This document shows positions 26,724-36,980 of a stretch of DNA of 62,036 bases, piece by piece (position 1 is the stretch's first letter; every line of letters begins with the position of its first letter). Position numbers and translations under genes: made by a program. Source of the stretch: Candidatus Endomicrobiellum mastotermitis (GTDB lineage: Bacteria; Elusimicrobiota; Endomicrobiia; Endomicrobiales; Endomicrobiaceae); the NCBI GenBank assembly GCA_031272445.1, contig JAISTT010000002.1:1-62036 (forward strand), in the 5' to 3' direction. Under the pieces are notes generated by a model. It saw nothing but the letters and a program-made list of their open reading frames with translations. It made no database searches and was not told the origin of the DNA.

Positions 26724-28261
26724 GTTTTACCAGAAACAATGTTGAAAAGAACTGCTTTCAACTCTTCAGATTTCAAAGCATACAAAACTAAAACAAATAT
26801 AATTATACCTGAAACTATAGAAACTGGAACCGATATAAATAATTTCTTAGAAATTTTACACACATTATAAGACACAATAGCCATAATAATAGATGCCAAA
26901 AAAGTCTTCAAAAATGAAAGCAATATTCGTTGAAGGTTAAGTCCACCTATCCGCCTCTTAAGATATATGATAAGCAGTAACAAATTAAAATAAGCCGACA
27001 AAGACGTTGCAAGTGCAAGTCCACCTACACCTATTTGATACATTAACACGAAACATAACATGATATGCAAAACTACAGCCCATATCGCTGTTTTAGCTGG
27101 AGTTTTTGTATCTTGAAACGAATAAAATGCATTTGCAAAAATTTTTACCAAAGCATAGGCTGGAAGTCCAAAAGAATAATAAAATAAAGCATCATTTGTC
27201 ATAATTGATCCTAAAGAGTTAAACTTACCACGTTCAAATAAGAGTTTAACTATAGGTAATCCGATAACCATTAATCCTGTTGCTGCAGGAAACAAGGTAA
27301 AAATTGTAAATCTTATAGAATAACCAAGAGATTCTTTAAGAGTTACCATATCATTTTTAGAATAAGCGTTCGTCATTACAGGAAGTGATACCGTTGCAAT
27401 CGCAAGTCCAAAAATACCCAATGGCATTTGCATAAGTCTATTAGAATAATAAAGCGCAGTTACAGAACCTTGCCCTAAAGAAGAGGCACACCTACTATCA
27501 ACTAACGCGTTTACCTGATCCGCAGATAAACCTATAATTGATGGTATCATAAGAAATACAATTTTTCTCACGCCAGGATGCTTTAAATCGAGTTTAAATT
27601 TTAAATTCCAACCCAAACTTTTAAGCTTAGGGTACTGTACAAAAAAATGCAGTATTCCTCCTATAATAACACTTACAGCAAGCCCCTTAATTTGACTATT
27701 AGGAACAATAACAGGAGCAATAAGAAAAATATAAAAAATTTCTGAAAAACTCAATGTTGCCGGTGCAACTGCTGGCAAAAAAAATGTATGCAAAGTGTTA
27801 AGTATGGCAAGTAAAAAAGAAGCAAGACATATAAAAAAAATAAATGGAAACATGAGTCTTGCAATTTCTATAGCAAGTTGCATTTTCATAGGATTATCTG
27901 AAAATCCTCCTGCAAATACCTTTGTAAAGACAGATGCAAAAAACATACCAAAAACAGATATAACTACAAGTATCAAAAATAAAGTTGAAAACACTACATT
28001 TAAAAAATCCTGAGTTAATGTTTTTTTCTTTCCATTTAAATACTCGTTAAAAACTGGTATAAATGCAGCTGAAAACGATCCTTCTCCAAATATGCGTCTA
28101 AAAAGATTAGGAATTCTAAAGGCTGCATAAAAAGCATCAGCAAACATACCTGTTCCAAATAAATTTGCCACAAGCATATCTCTTATATAACCTAAAATTC
28201 TAGAAAGTGTGGTCCCTAAAGCCACCTTCCCAGCATATTTTGTTAATGTTTTATTTTCCAT
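26720..28261 (-). CDS. murJ: Lipid II flippase MurJ
   Basis: This polytopic membrane protein of 513 residues moves lipid II across the inner membrane for peptidoglycan assembly. It starts with the family block TTLSRILGYIRDMLVA, then NLFRRIFGEGSFSAAFIPVF and about fourteen hydrophobic helices. It overlaps miaA upstream by 11 bases and uvrC downstream by 4. Its presence, with a lytic transglycosylase nearby, shows the organism still makes a cell wall. Confidence 0.93.
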   Translation of the reverse strand: MENKTLTKYAGKVALGTTLSRILGYIRDMLVANLFGTGMFADAFYAAFRIPNLFRRIFGEGSFSAAFIPVFNEYLNGKKKTLTQDFLNVVFSTLFLILVVISVFGMFFASVFTKVFAGGFSDNPMKMQLAIEIARLMFPFIFFICLASFLLAILNTLHTFFLPAVAPATLSFSEIFYIFLIAPVIVPNSQIKGLAVSVIIGGILHFFVQYPKLKSLGWNLKFKLDLKHPGVRKIVFLMIPSIIGLSADQVNALVDSRCASSLGQGSVTALYYSNRLMQMPLGIFGLAIATVSLPVMTNAYSKNDMVTLKESLGYSIRFTIFTLFPAATGLMVIGLPIVKLLFERGKFNSLGSIMTNDALFYYSFGLPAYALVKIFANAFYSFQDTKTPAKTAIWAVVLHIMLCFVLMYQIGVGGLALATSLSAYFNLLLLIIYLKRRIGGLNLQRILLSFLKTFLASIIMAIVSYNVCKISKKLFISVPVSIVSGIIIFVLVLYALKSEELKAVLFNIVSGKT

Positions 28262-29129
28262 TTATAAATTTCACATCAGATTGTGCTTTAAACCATGTGA
28301 TTTGCCGTTTGGCATAATGCCTTGTATCTTTTGAAAACTCAGAGACTAAATTTCCCAATGAAATTTTTCTATTTAGATATTGCACAACATATCTATATCC
28401 TATACCACTTAACGCAAAGCAACTCTCATTAAATCCCATATCTAAAACTTTTTGTGTTTCCTCTATCATTCCATTTTCAATCATATACTTACATCTTTCA
28501 TTAATTCTATTGTAAAGAATCTTTTTCTCAATAAAAATACTGTAATGACTGAATTTATACCTTGGACATTTGATTTCAAAATGTTCTCGTAAAGTTTTTC
28601 CAGAGAGTATATTTACTTCAAGCGCTCTTAGTAACCTCTGCGGGTTTTCCCTATTTTTCTTAGCTGATTCTGGATCCAATTTCAATAGTCTATTATATAG
28701 CTCAATATGAGGTCTAGCTTTTAACTTATCCCTTAAACTTTTATTAGTTTTTGGCATTTTGTCAAGTCCATAAAGCAAAGACTTAATATATAGACCAGTT
28801 CCACCAACTATAACTGGAACTCTACCTTTTTTAAAAATCTCAGCAATTTTTAAATCAGCAGCTTCTACAAAATCTGCAACATTATAATTTTGATCTGGAC
28901 TTATAATATCAGTTAGGTGTTGTAAGACACCATTAATTTCACGAAACCCATTCTGTAAAAGAGTACCCTCTTTATTTAAGCCAACATCTAAATATTTATA
29001 AACCTGTCTTGAATCACATGAAATTATCTCACCATTTCTCTCTTTACAAATTTCAACAGCTTTTTTTGTTTTTCCACTTGCAGTTGGTCCAGAAATAATT
29101 ATTACTTCTACGTTATTATTCATACTCAC
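28251..29129 (-). CDS. miaA: tRNA dimethylallyltransferase MiaA
   Basis: This enzyme transfers the dimethylallyl group to A37 of tRNAs that read U-starting codons. The 292 residues include the P-loop GPTASGKTKKA, DSRQVYKYLDVG, VGGTGLYIKSLLYG, the RENPQRLLRALEV helix and GIGYRYVVQYL. Its product is the substrate of MiaB, encoded at 34.5-35.8 kb, so both steps of the ms2i6A modification are in this window. It follows mutL by 21 bases. Confidence 0.95.
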   Translation of the reverse strand: MSMNNNVEVIIISGPTASGKTKKAVEICKERNGEIISCDSRQVYKYLDVGLNKEGTLLQNGFREINGVLQHLTDIISPDQNYNVADFVEAADLKIAEIFKKGRVPVIVGGTGLYIKSLLYGLDKMPKTNKSLRDKLKARPHIELYNRLLKLDPESAKKNRENPQRLLRALEVNILSGKTLREHFEIKCPRYKFSHYSIFIEKKILYNRINERCKYMIENGMIEETQKVLDMGFNESCFALSGIGYRYVVQYLNRKISLGNLVSEFSKDTRHYAKRQITWFKAQSDVKFINGK

Positions 29130-29150
29130 TCAACAAACAAAAACAACTAA

Positions 29151-30965
29151 TTATCTTCTTTTAAAGAACTTTTCTAATTCTTTTAAAGATATTTTATATA
29201 TCAAAGGTCTACCGTGAGGACATGTAAAAGGCAGCTTGCACTTAAAGAGATCATTTACTAACTTCTCAGCTTCAGCAAACGTAACACTATCTCCAGCTCT
29301 TATACTTGCACGGCATGCTGAACGCACAATCTTATCTTTAACTTGTTCTATTCCTTTGTTTGCTCTATCATTTTCAATATTTGATAATACCACCATAATC
29401 ACCTGCTCTATTGACGCATCACCAAGCAATGTCGGATACGCTGTAATTCTAAAAGAATTTCGCCCAAACTCTTCAATAATTATTCCAAGCTCATTGATAA
29501 AAGCTATATTCGCCTTAAGAAGTTCAGAAAGACTTGGAGATAAGTCAAAACTCCTAGGCATAAGTACTTGCTGGATTTCAATAGCCTGATTTTCTATCTG
29601 AGAAAGATAGAGCTCATATTTAACTCTTTCTGCAGCAGCATGTTGATCAAGAATACATAAATCCCCTTTATTTTCAATAACAATATAAGTACCAAAAATT
29701 TGCCCAACAATTCTTATAATATTATTATCAAAAAATTTCGCCTGTGAAAGATCTTCTTCCACAGCATCAACAGTATTAGTACATTTATTAAAGCCATAAA
29801 CTTGCTTTGAAACATTATAATCAGAACTAGATTCAGTAATAACAGGAGAACTGTGCATATCAAGTGCGGATTTATTTGTTAAAAAAGAACATGAAGCATA
29901 ACTCTTCTCATTGTAATATTTATCAAAATTAGACACGCTACCATTCATTGGAAGATTTATGGGTATTTTAGAATGCTCATATGAAATGAGAGCATTTTTT
30001 AACAATTTCAAAAACATATCATATATACTGTTTTCATTCATAAATTTTACTTCCCTTTTTGTTGGATGTATATTCACGTCAATTTCAGATGGATTTATAT
30101 CAACGTAAATCAATACTCCTGGATGCCTATCACGTTGAATTAATCCCTTATACGCTTGATACACACAATGCGTAAGCCACTTAGGATAATTCACAGATCT
30201 AGAATTTACAAAAAGATATTGGTACTTTCTATTAGATAATGAATAGTCTTTTCCTGTAAAATAAATATCTAATGAGATCTTAGAATGATTAAATTTTACA
30301 TTTTTAACTGCTTCTGAAAAATCTTTACTCAAAATATCTGAAATCCTTTCTACTTTGCTATTAGTTTTAGGAGTAAAAAAAACCGTTTTATTTTCAGAAA
30401 GTACTTTAAAAGTTACATCTTTATTAGCAAGAGCTATTTCTTCGAGTGAACTTATAATCTTGGAACGTTCTGTAGAATCACTTTTCAAAAATTTTTGTCT
30501 AACTGGAATATTAAAAAATAAATCTCCGACCTCTGATATTGTTCCTTCCGCTCCCGACCATGGAGTAACTTTAACCTTTTCTCCTCCACTTAACGAAAGC
30601 TCCCACCCAAAAAATTCACCCTTCTTTCTAGTTTTTATCTTAAAATTTGAAATAGCTACTATAGAAGCAAGAGCCTCTCCCCTAAATCCCAATGAACGAA
30701 TTTGTGATAAATCACAAAAATCTTTAATCTTACTTGTAGTATGCCTTAATATAGAAAGCTCTAAATTTTTCTTATCCATACCAAAACCGTTATCAGAAAC
30801 CCTTATAAGTTTTTTACCAGCTCCTATTATCTCAACAATAATAGAAGAAGCAAAAGCATCTAAAGAGTTTTCTACAAGCTCTTTAGTAACATTTAAAGGA
30901 CGTTCTATCACTTCACCTGCAGCTATTTTATTAACTGTCTCTTGAGACAAAATATTTATTGACAT
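29151..30965 (-). CDS. mutL: DNA mismatch repair protein MutL (endonuclease type)
   Basis: MutL is the GHKL-ATPase of mismatch repair. The 604-residue protein has the N-terminal ATPase motifs KELVENSLDA, DNGFGM and RHTTSKI...GFRGEAL. The C-terminal domain carries the nuclease metal site DQHAAAERVKYE, and ACRASIRAGD and CPHGRP near the end. So this MutL should nick DNA, as in species without MutH. The gene is open, but its partner mutS just upstream in the transcription order is interrupted. MutL may therefore have lost its main job recently. Confidence 0.94.
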   Translation of the reverse strand: MSINILSQETVNKIAAGEVIERPLNVTKELVENSLDAFASSIIVEIIGAGKKLIRVSDNGFGMDKKNLELSILRHTTSKIKDFCDLSQIRSLGFRGEALASIVAISNFKIKTRKKGEFFGWELSLSGGEKVKVTPWSGAEGTISEVGDLFFNIPVRQKFLKSDSTERSKIISSLEEIALANKDVTFKVLSENKTVFFTPKTNSKVERISDILSKDFSEAVKNVKFNHSKISLDIYFTGKDYSLSNRKYQYLFVNSRSVNYPKWLTHCVYQAYKGLIQRDRHPGVLIYVDINPSEIDVNIHPTKREVKFMNENSIYDMFLKLLKNALISYEHSKIPINLPMNGSVSNFDKYYNEKSYASCSFLTNKSALDMHSSPVITESSSDYNVSKQVYGFNKCTNTVDAVEEDLSQAKFFDNNIIRIVGQIFGTYIVIENKGDLCILDQHAAAERVKYELYLSQIENQAIEIQQVLMPRSFDLSPSLSELLKANIAFINELGIIIEEFGRNSFRITAYPTLLGDASIEQVIMVVLSNIENDRANKGIEQVKDKIVRSACRASIRAGDSVTFAEAEKLVNDLFKCKLPFTCPHGRPLIYKISLKELEKFFKRR

Positions 30966-31124
30966 TTCACAACTTTTTCCAGGGACTTATTTATTATACT
31001 TTCTTTAACATCATTTTTTTCACCCTTCTTACTTTTGTCATTTTATTTAATCATTAACTATATAATAATTATACATACAACCTTATTTTCATGATTCTTC
31101 TACATCACAAAAAGAAACATTATT

Positions 31125-33641
31125 TTACTCATATCGTTTTTTCCAAGCACGTAGTAAATTAAACGCTTCTATATGACTTAAAGTATTCATATCAACACTT
31201 TTTAGTTCTTCTAAAATCTGGTGTTTGTCAGTAGGAAAAACCTTAACTTGTAAATTATTATCATATATTGAATCAATAGAGTTTACTTCTAATTTTTTTA
31301 AAATATTGTAAGCTTTTTCAATAATTTGGCGTGGTATTCCTGCAATTTTTGCAACGTATATTCAGTAAGACTTATATGCACTACCTTGTACTATTTTATG
31401 TAAAAATATAACTTCATTATTCCACTCTTCAACACTAACACTATAATTTACAACTCCTTTAAGAGTCTTGGATAGGCCAGTAAGTTCAAAATAATGTGTT
31501 GCAAAGAGCACTTTTGATTTCCTTCTATCCTCTGTAAAAAATTCTATAATTGCCCAAGCAATAGCTATCCCATCATAAGTTGATGTTCCTCTTCCCACTT
31601 CGTCAAGAATAATAAGACTTTTCTCCGTATATTGATTTAAAATATTTGCTGTTTCGGTCATTTCCACCATAAAAGTTGACTCACCACCAGCAAGATTATC
31701 CCCTGCGCCTATTCTTGTAAATATTCTGTCAATGAGTCCTATTTTGGCACTATAAGCAGGAACAAAAGATCCAATCTGTGCCATTATCACAATAAGCGCT
31801 ATTTGCCTTAAATAAGTAGATTTTCCAGACATATTTGGCCCTGTAAGTATCATTACATTTAAATCATCTTCAAATAATATATCATTTGCTGCAAATTCGC
31901 CACTTTTCAATACTCTTTCTAATACAGGATGTCTGCCACCTTCAATAAAAAGATCCCTACCACACGAAATCTTGGGACACGAATAATTGTATTCTAATGC
32001 GTTTGAAGCAAACCCGCAAAAAATATCAATCTCTGAAATAATTTGCGCAGTTTTTAAAATATCAGAACTAAAAGCAGATACATCTAGTCTTAAAGTATTA
32101 AATATATTGCTTTCAAGTCTTAAGATTTTTTCTTGAGCAGATAATATTTTTTCTTCAAGGACTTTTAACTCTTCTGTTATATATCTTTCACCAGTTGCAA
32201 CTGTTTGCTTGCGAATATAATGCTTAGGGGCCAATGCAACGTTTGATTTAGTGATTTCTATATAATAGCCAAATACTGAAGTATACCCTATTTTAAGGTT
32301 ACCTATCCCTGACAAAGATCTTTCTTTAATCTCCAAATTAGATATATAAAGCTTTACATCAGCAGATATCCTTCTCAATTCATCAAGTTCATCATTAACA
32401 CCACTTCTAATTACATTCCCTTCTCTTAAAGACATTGAAGGTTCATCAAGTAAATATGATGAAATTTTATCTATCACTTTACTATTATCAGGAATATTAA
32501 AATTCAATAAATTCTCATACTTTATAATTTCAGAAATATCACTAACCGTTTTTAAAGAATATTTTAATGCCATCATGTCTCTAGGATTCGCACTACCAGA
32601 AGTGATTCTTGCAATTACCCTTTCAAGATCAGAGATAATTTCTAATTTTTCAACTATCTTTTTCCTTATACTTGAATTATCTATAAAAAATTTTACAATA
32701 CTTTGTCGAGTCTCAATTTTTGAGATATCTAAAAGCGGTCTTATAAGCCACTGTTGTATAGTTCTTGCTCCCATAGGTGTTTTCGTAGAATCTATTACAG
32801 CAAGTAGCGAGTTTGCAGTTTTTCCGTTAGATATAGAGCTAAAAAGTTCAAGATTTTTTATCGCAACAGCATCTAAATACATAAAATTCGAATTATTTAT
32901 ATATTTCACGCCTAAAAAAATATCAATACTTTGTGACTGTACTTCTTTTATATAAGCAAGCAATGCTCCACAAGCACAAAGTATTTCTCTTTTGTCAAGT
33001 CTAAACTTTTCTAGAGCATCATTACCGAAAACATCATATACCATTTTTTTAGCATTCTCAACATTGAAAAATAAACTGTTTACATCAGAAATAGGAATTT
33101 TAAACTTTGCCAAGAAATCTGAGATTAATTTACTTTGAACAATGGCAGAAGATATAATAAGTTCTCCTGGATTATACTTCAATAGCTCAGTTTCAATAGA
33201 TTTTAACGACATTTCTGAAGTAAAAAAATCACCTGTTGATATATCGGCCACAGCAAATGCAATAGGTAGTAAGGCATCATCAAAAATTAGTGACATTAAA
33301 AAATTATTTTTTTTGGATTCTAACAAGACATCCTCTAAAACTGTCCCAGGAGTTATGACTTTTGTAACTCCGCGTTTCACAATGCCTTTTACATTTCCAG
33401 GTACCTCAAGTTGTTCACAAATAGCAACCTTAAATCCCCTTGTTATAAGTTTTCTAATATAGGAGTTAGCCGAATGATAAGGAACTCCACACATTGGGAC
33501 TCCATTTCTTTGTGTAAGCACAACTTCAAGAATAGGCGCTACCTTTACTGCATCATCACTAAACATCTCATAAAAATCACCTAAACGAAAAAAAAGCACC
33601 ATATTATGATATCTAGTTTTAATATCCCAGTATTGCTGCAT
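31125..33641 (-). pseudogene. mutS: mutS interrupted by an in-frame TGA
   Basis: MutS recognises mismatches. The frame is intact for 759 codons, covering mismatch-binding GDFYEMF, Walker A TGPNMSGKSTYLRQIAL, DEVGRGTSTYDG and ATHYFEL. It then reaches a TGA at 31362-31364 in the motif normally read as SADKSYGIHVA. Here it reads SAYKSY-stop-IYVAKIAGIPRQII and continues in the same frame for 78 codons with good MutS C-terminal similarity to a TAA at 31125. The stop replaces a conserved Gly (GGA to TGA is one change), and the neighbouring Asp and His are also changed, both to Tyr. That pattern suggests loss of function rather than recoding. The likely full start is upstream, at an ATT (33674) 7 bases after GGAG, which would add IKKSFEKVTPL. 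Confidence 0.85.
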
Positions 33642-33772
33642 TAAAGGTGTTACTTTCTCAAAAGACTTTTTAATTTTTATTCTCCGAAAAGGACCATATT
33701 TTAATTTTTTCTAAACAACTCTAAATATTTTTCAGCAAAAATAAAAACTCTTGTATATAGCCTTAATAAATT

Positions 33773-34399
33773 TTACTTAATTAGGAACATCATTATTTCG
33801 CAAAAAAATTTTATACTTTTACTTTTAAAACATATCCTATCCTTAAAAGCATAAAAAAATTTATATATTTTATAGGTAAATATTATAGAGCGAACATAAC
33901 TTCTTGTCTCTTTAAAAGGTATTTCACATGTCTTTTCAGCAAGCATACGATTTTTACTATACCAATTCTCAACATTCCCTAATCCTGCATTATATGCAGC
34001 TAAAGATAAAATTAAATTATCGTTATAATAGTTTAAAAGTTTTCGCAAATAATATATCCCAAACATTATATTTATCTCAACTTCTTTAAGTTTATTATCA
34101 GAATAATTCATAATATTTAATTGTTTTGCAATTTCTGAAGCTGTTTTTGGCATTATTTGCATAAGACCAACTGCACCTTTATTTGAAACAGCGTTATGAG
34201 ATAAATTAGATTCCCTTTTCATAACAACTTTTACAAGCAAAGAATCAACACCAAAATAATCAGCATATTTAACAATATAATCTTCGTATGGATTCTCATT
34301 AAATATTTCACTAAATAGTTTAACTTTATTCTCGAGCCTGAAAAGAATAAATATCACCAAAGTTATAATTACAATTATGATAAACTCTTTCATATACAA
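33773..34399 (-). CDS. Lytic transglycosylase (SLT domain)
   Basis: This periplasmic or membrane-anchored muramidase cleaves peptidoglycan glycan strands. The 208 residues begin with an N-terminal hydrophobic anchor (FIIIVIITLVIFILF). The SLT fold follows, with the catalytic Glu in VVMKRESNLSHNAVSNKGAVGLMQIMP and the later AAYNAGLGNVENW. The second Met (34393) may be the true start. It is on the same strand as miaB and mutS but with gaps, so it is probably transcribed separately or as part of a loose run. Confidence 0.88.
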   Translation of the reverse strand: MYMKEFIIIVIITLVIFILFRLENKVKLFSEIFNENPYEDYIVKYADYFGVDSLLVKVVMKRESNLSHNAVSNKGAVGLMQIMPKTASEIAKQLNIMNYSDNKLKEVEINIMFGIYYLRKLLNYYNDNLILSLAAYNAGLGNVENWYSKNRMLAEKTCEIPFKETRSYVRSIIFTYKIYKFFYAFKDRICFKSKSIKFFCEIMMFLIK

Positions 34400-34485
34400 T
34401 ATACGGCATAAAACACATTTAATTTATCTAAATATTACATAGAAAATAAAATTTTCACTTTTAGGCAAAAAAACAATTAAAATAA

Positions 34486-35751
34486 CTAATCTATAACGTC
34501 CCCAAATAATGAATTTATCTTTGCTTCTTTTATAATAATATTAACAATTTTACCATAATGCTTTTTATCAATCTTTAAAAAAACTTTACGTCCACTCTTT
34601 GTTTTTGCCTCCATAAAACCATCTTTAACCTTTTCAACTAAAACTTGATGCCTCGTTCCTATCATTTTCAAAGCAATTTCAGCAGAAATTTTATTTGACT
34701 CTTCAAGTATAATAGCATGGCGTTTCTTTTTCTCTATTATAGATACATCATCACTCATTTCAAATGCCATAGTATTAGGACGCGGAGAATATTTAAAAAC
34801 ATATAATCCACCAAACTTTATAGTTTTTATTGCATTTAAAGTGTCCTCAAAATCTCTATCATTTTCTCCAGGAAAGCCCACTATAATATCAGTCGTTATA
34901 GTTATATCTGGTATAGCAAGTCTTAATTTCTCAATTAAGTCTAAATAATATTCATAAGTATACTTCCTATTCATTAACCTAAGAATCTTATTAGACGCAG
35001 ACTGCATAGGAAGATGAATATGCGAACACATTTTCCGGTTTGTAGTTATAACATTTATTAAGTCATCACTTAAATCTTTAGGATGATTTGTCAAAAACCT
35101 AATCCTTTCAAGATTTTTTATAGATGCAATACTTTTTAGTAATGAGGTGAAATCCACATTTTTATACTTATACGAATTTACATTTTGCCCCAAAAGTATT
35201 ACTTCTCTAACACCATTTTTCACAGCTGACGAGCATTTATTTATTATCGTATTGTAATCAAAACTTTTCTCAATTCCTCTTACAAATGGAACTATACAAT
35301 AAGAGCAGTAATTATTACAACCTTTCATAATAGTAATGTAGCTTATAACTTTAGATCTAAACTGAATATTGGAATTTATTTTTTTAAAAGAATTCCTAAA
35401 GCAACATAAATCAATAATCTTAGAAATACTATTATCAATATCTTTCGTACCTACAACTAAATCAATACTCTTAAAGCGCTTTTTAATATCATTACCGAGT
35501 CTTTCAGTCATACAACCCATAACAATTATCTTTACATCTGGATTTTGCTGTTTAAATTCTTCCATTCTCCCGAGATAAGAAAAAGCTTTCTGTTCAGATT
35601 GCATTCTTACAGAGCAAGTATTAAGTATTAATACATCCGCATCTAAAAAATTGTTTGCTTTAGAGGCCCCATAAGCTAAAAAAGCAGAATCAAGCTTATC
35701 AGAATCACACATATTTACTTGACAACCTAATGTTTTAATTAAGTAATTCAA
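34486..35751 (-). CDS. miaB: tRNA-2-methylthio-N6-dimethylallyladenosine synthase MiaB
   Basis: This radical-SAM methylthiotransferase adds the 2-methylthio group to i6A37 made by MiaA. The 421 residues start with the first cluster domain (LGCQVNMCDSDKL, LNTCSVR, MGCMTERLG). The radical-SAM motif CNNYCSYCIVPFVRG follows, and a C-terminal TRAM domain ends the protein. All six cluster cysteines are visible. It lies 157 bases after serA, with a hairpin between. Confidence 0.95.
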   Translation of the reverse strand: MNYLIKTLGCQVNMCDSDKLDSAFLAYGASKANNFLDADVLILNTCSVRMQSEQKAFSYLGRMEEFKQQNPDVKIIVMGCMTERLGNDIKKRFKSIDLVVGTKDIDNSISKIIDLCCFRNSFKKINSNIQFRSKVISYITIMKGCNNYCSYCIVPFVRGIEKSFDYNTIINKCSSAVKNGVREVILLGQNVNSYKYKNVDFTSLLKSIASIKNLERIRFLTNHPKDLSDDLINVITTNRKMCSHIHLPMQSASNKILRLMNRKYTYEYYLDLIEKLRLAIPDITITTDIIVGFPGENDRDFEDTLNAIKTIKFGGLYVFKYSPRPNTMAFEMSDDVSIIEKKKRHAIILEESNKISAEIALKMIGTRHQVLVEKVKDGFMEAKTKSGRKVFLKIDKKHYGKIVNIIIKEAKINSLFGDVID

Positions 35752-35777
35752 TAATTCATCCTATACACCTTAGATAC

Positions 35778-35813
35778 TGAAAGAGAGAGACAAAGAAATC
35801 AGTCTCTCCCTTC
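35778..35813 (-). terminator. Hairpin between serA and miaB
   Basis: GAGAGAC at 35785-35791 pairs with GTCTCTC at 35802-35808 around a ten-base loop, and TGAA/TTCA extends the stem with small mismatches. On the transcribed (minus) strand it lies 95 bases after the serA stop. There is no strong T-run after it, so it may be a weak terminator or an attenuating stem. Confidence 0.45.
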
Positions 35814-35907
35814 AATTGACTTTAAATTATCATCTCACTCATTTCTTATTACAATAACTTCATAATCGCAATGTCATCTTACATATATTCAAAACTCTAC
35901 TTACTAT

Positions 35908-36867
35908 TTATTGACATTTATTTGGAGTATTTATAGCATTTCTTATAATATTTTTTGTAAAGAAATCTATAATAACTCCACTCATTTCTTGTGCAATCCT
36001 TACTTGAGCTTCTTCTGTAGAAGCAGCAATATGGGGAGTCACAATAACATTTTCCATATCAATAATAGTCCAATCTTCAGGAGGTTCTTTTGTAAACACA
36101 TCTAGAGCTACACCCTTAACCTTTCCAGATTTCACAGCATAACATAAATCTTTTTCGTTAATTATAGGACCTCTTGCACAGTTAATGATTCTCACACCAT
36201 CTTTCATTTTTTTAATAGCATCTGCATTTATCATACCTCTAGTATTATCATTTAAAGGGGAGTGAATAGATATATAATCAGCATCTCTATAAACTTTATC
36301 AATATTCATTTTTATTTCTATTTCATTATTCTTTGCTAGATCAGAATTTACAAATGGATCATAAGCTATAATTCTCATTCCAAAAGCCCTCATTCTCTTA
36401 GCAACTTCAGTTCCTATTCTTCCAAGACCTATTAAACCTAAGGTTTTACCAAAAAGTTCTGTGCCCACAAAATTTTTACGAGTCCACTTTTTACTCTTTA
36501 ATGATTTATATGCCTCAGGTATATTCCTCGCAAGAGAAAGCATAAGTCCTATTGTGTGCTCTACAGCAGAAATTGTATTCCCTCCAGGAACATTAGCAAT
36601 CACTATACCTTTCTTGGTTGCTAAAGCTTTATCAATATTATCTACACCAGTCCCAGCCCTTCCAATAAACCTAAGTTTGTTAGCACTTTCAATTATTTCC
36701 GCTGTAACTTTTACTTCGGAACGTATTAAAAGTCCATCGCAATCTTTTACTAATCCTTTAAATTCTTCTGGAGAAGGCTTATTACACACATCAATTTTAA
36801 ATTCCTTATTTGAAAACAACGAATCTAATCCCTCAACGTTATTATAAGTCATTAAAATTTTGTACAT
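35908..36867 (-). CDS. serA: D-3-phosphoglycerate dehydrogenase (short, without ACT domain)
   Basis: This enzyme oxidises 3-phosphoglycerate to 3-phosphohydroxypyruvate, the first step of serine synthesis. The protein has the catalytic segment RFIGRAGTGVDNID, the NAD loop GLIGLGRIGTEVAKRM and INCARGPIINE. The active-site His lies in VIVTPHIAASTEEA. I chose the ATG at 36867, directly after GTGAGGGA, giving 319 residues; the frame opens five codons earlier. It ends after the catalytic domains, so the C-terminal regulatory ACT domain is absent and serine feedback through it is not expected. It sits directly downstream of a class V aminotransferase. Confidence 0.88.
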   Translation of the reverse strand: MYKILMTYNNVEGLDSLFSNKEFKIDVCNKPSPEEFKGLVKDCDGLLIRSEVKVTAEIIESANKLRFIGRAGTGVDNIDKALATKKGIVIANVPGGNTISAVEHTIGLMLSLARNIPEAYKSLKSKKWTRKNFVGTELFGKTLGLIGLGRIGTEVAKRMRAFGMRIIAYDPFVNSDLAKNNEIEIKMNIDKVYRDADYISIHSPLNDNTRGMINADAIKKMKDGVRIINCARGPIINEKDLCYAVKSGKVKGVALDVFTKEPPEDWTIIDMENVIVTPHIAASTEEAQVRIAQEMSGVIIDFFTKNIIRNAINTPNKCQ

Positions 36868-36980
36868 TCCCTCACCCCCCATATCTTCTTATACCTTACG
36901 ATAAGATAAATTTTATAACTGTCAAATTAAAAAGGATTCAAAAATCTATATCGCCTTTAAACTTTTACTAATACATTCTT

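Noticed and set aside
31362-31364. TGA in mutS as a recoded (read-through or selenocysteine-like) codon
   Set aside because: The codon replaces a conserved glycine, neighbouring conserved residues are also changed, no recoding hairpin was seen, and TGA ends other genes normally.
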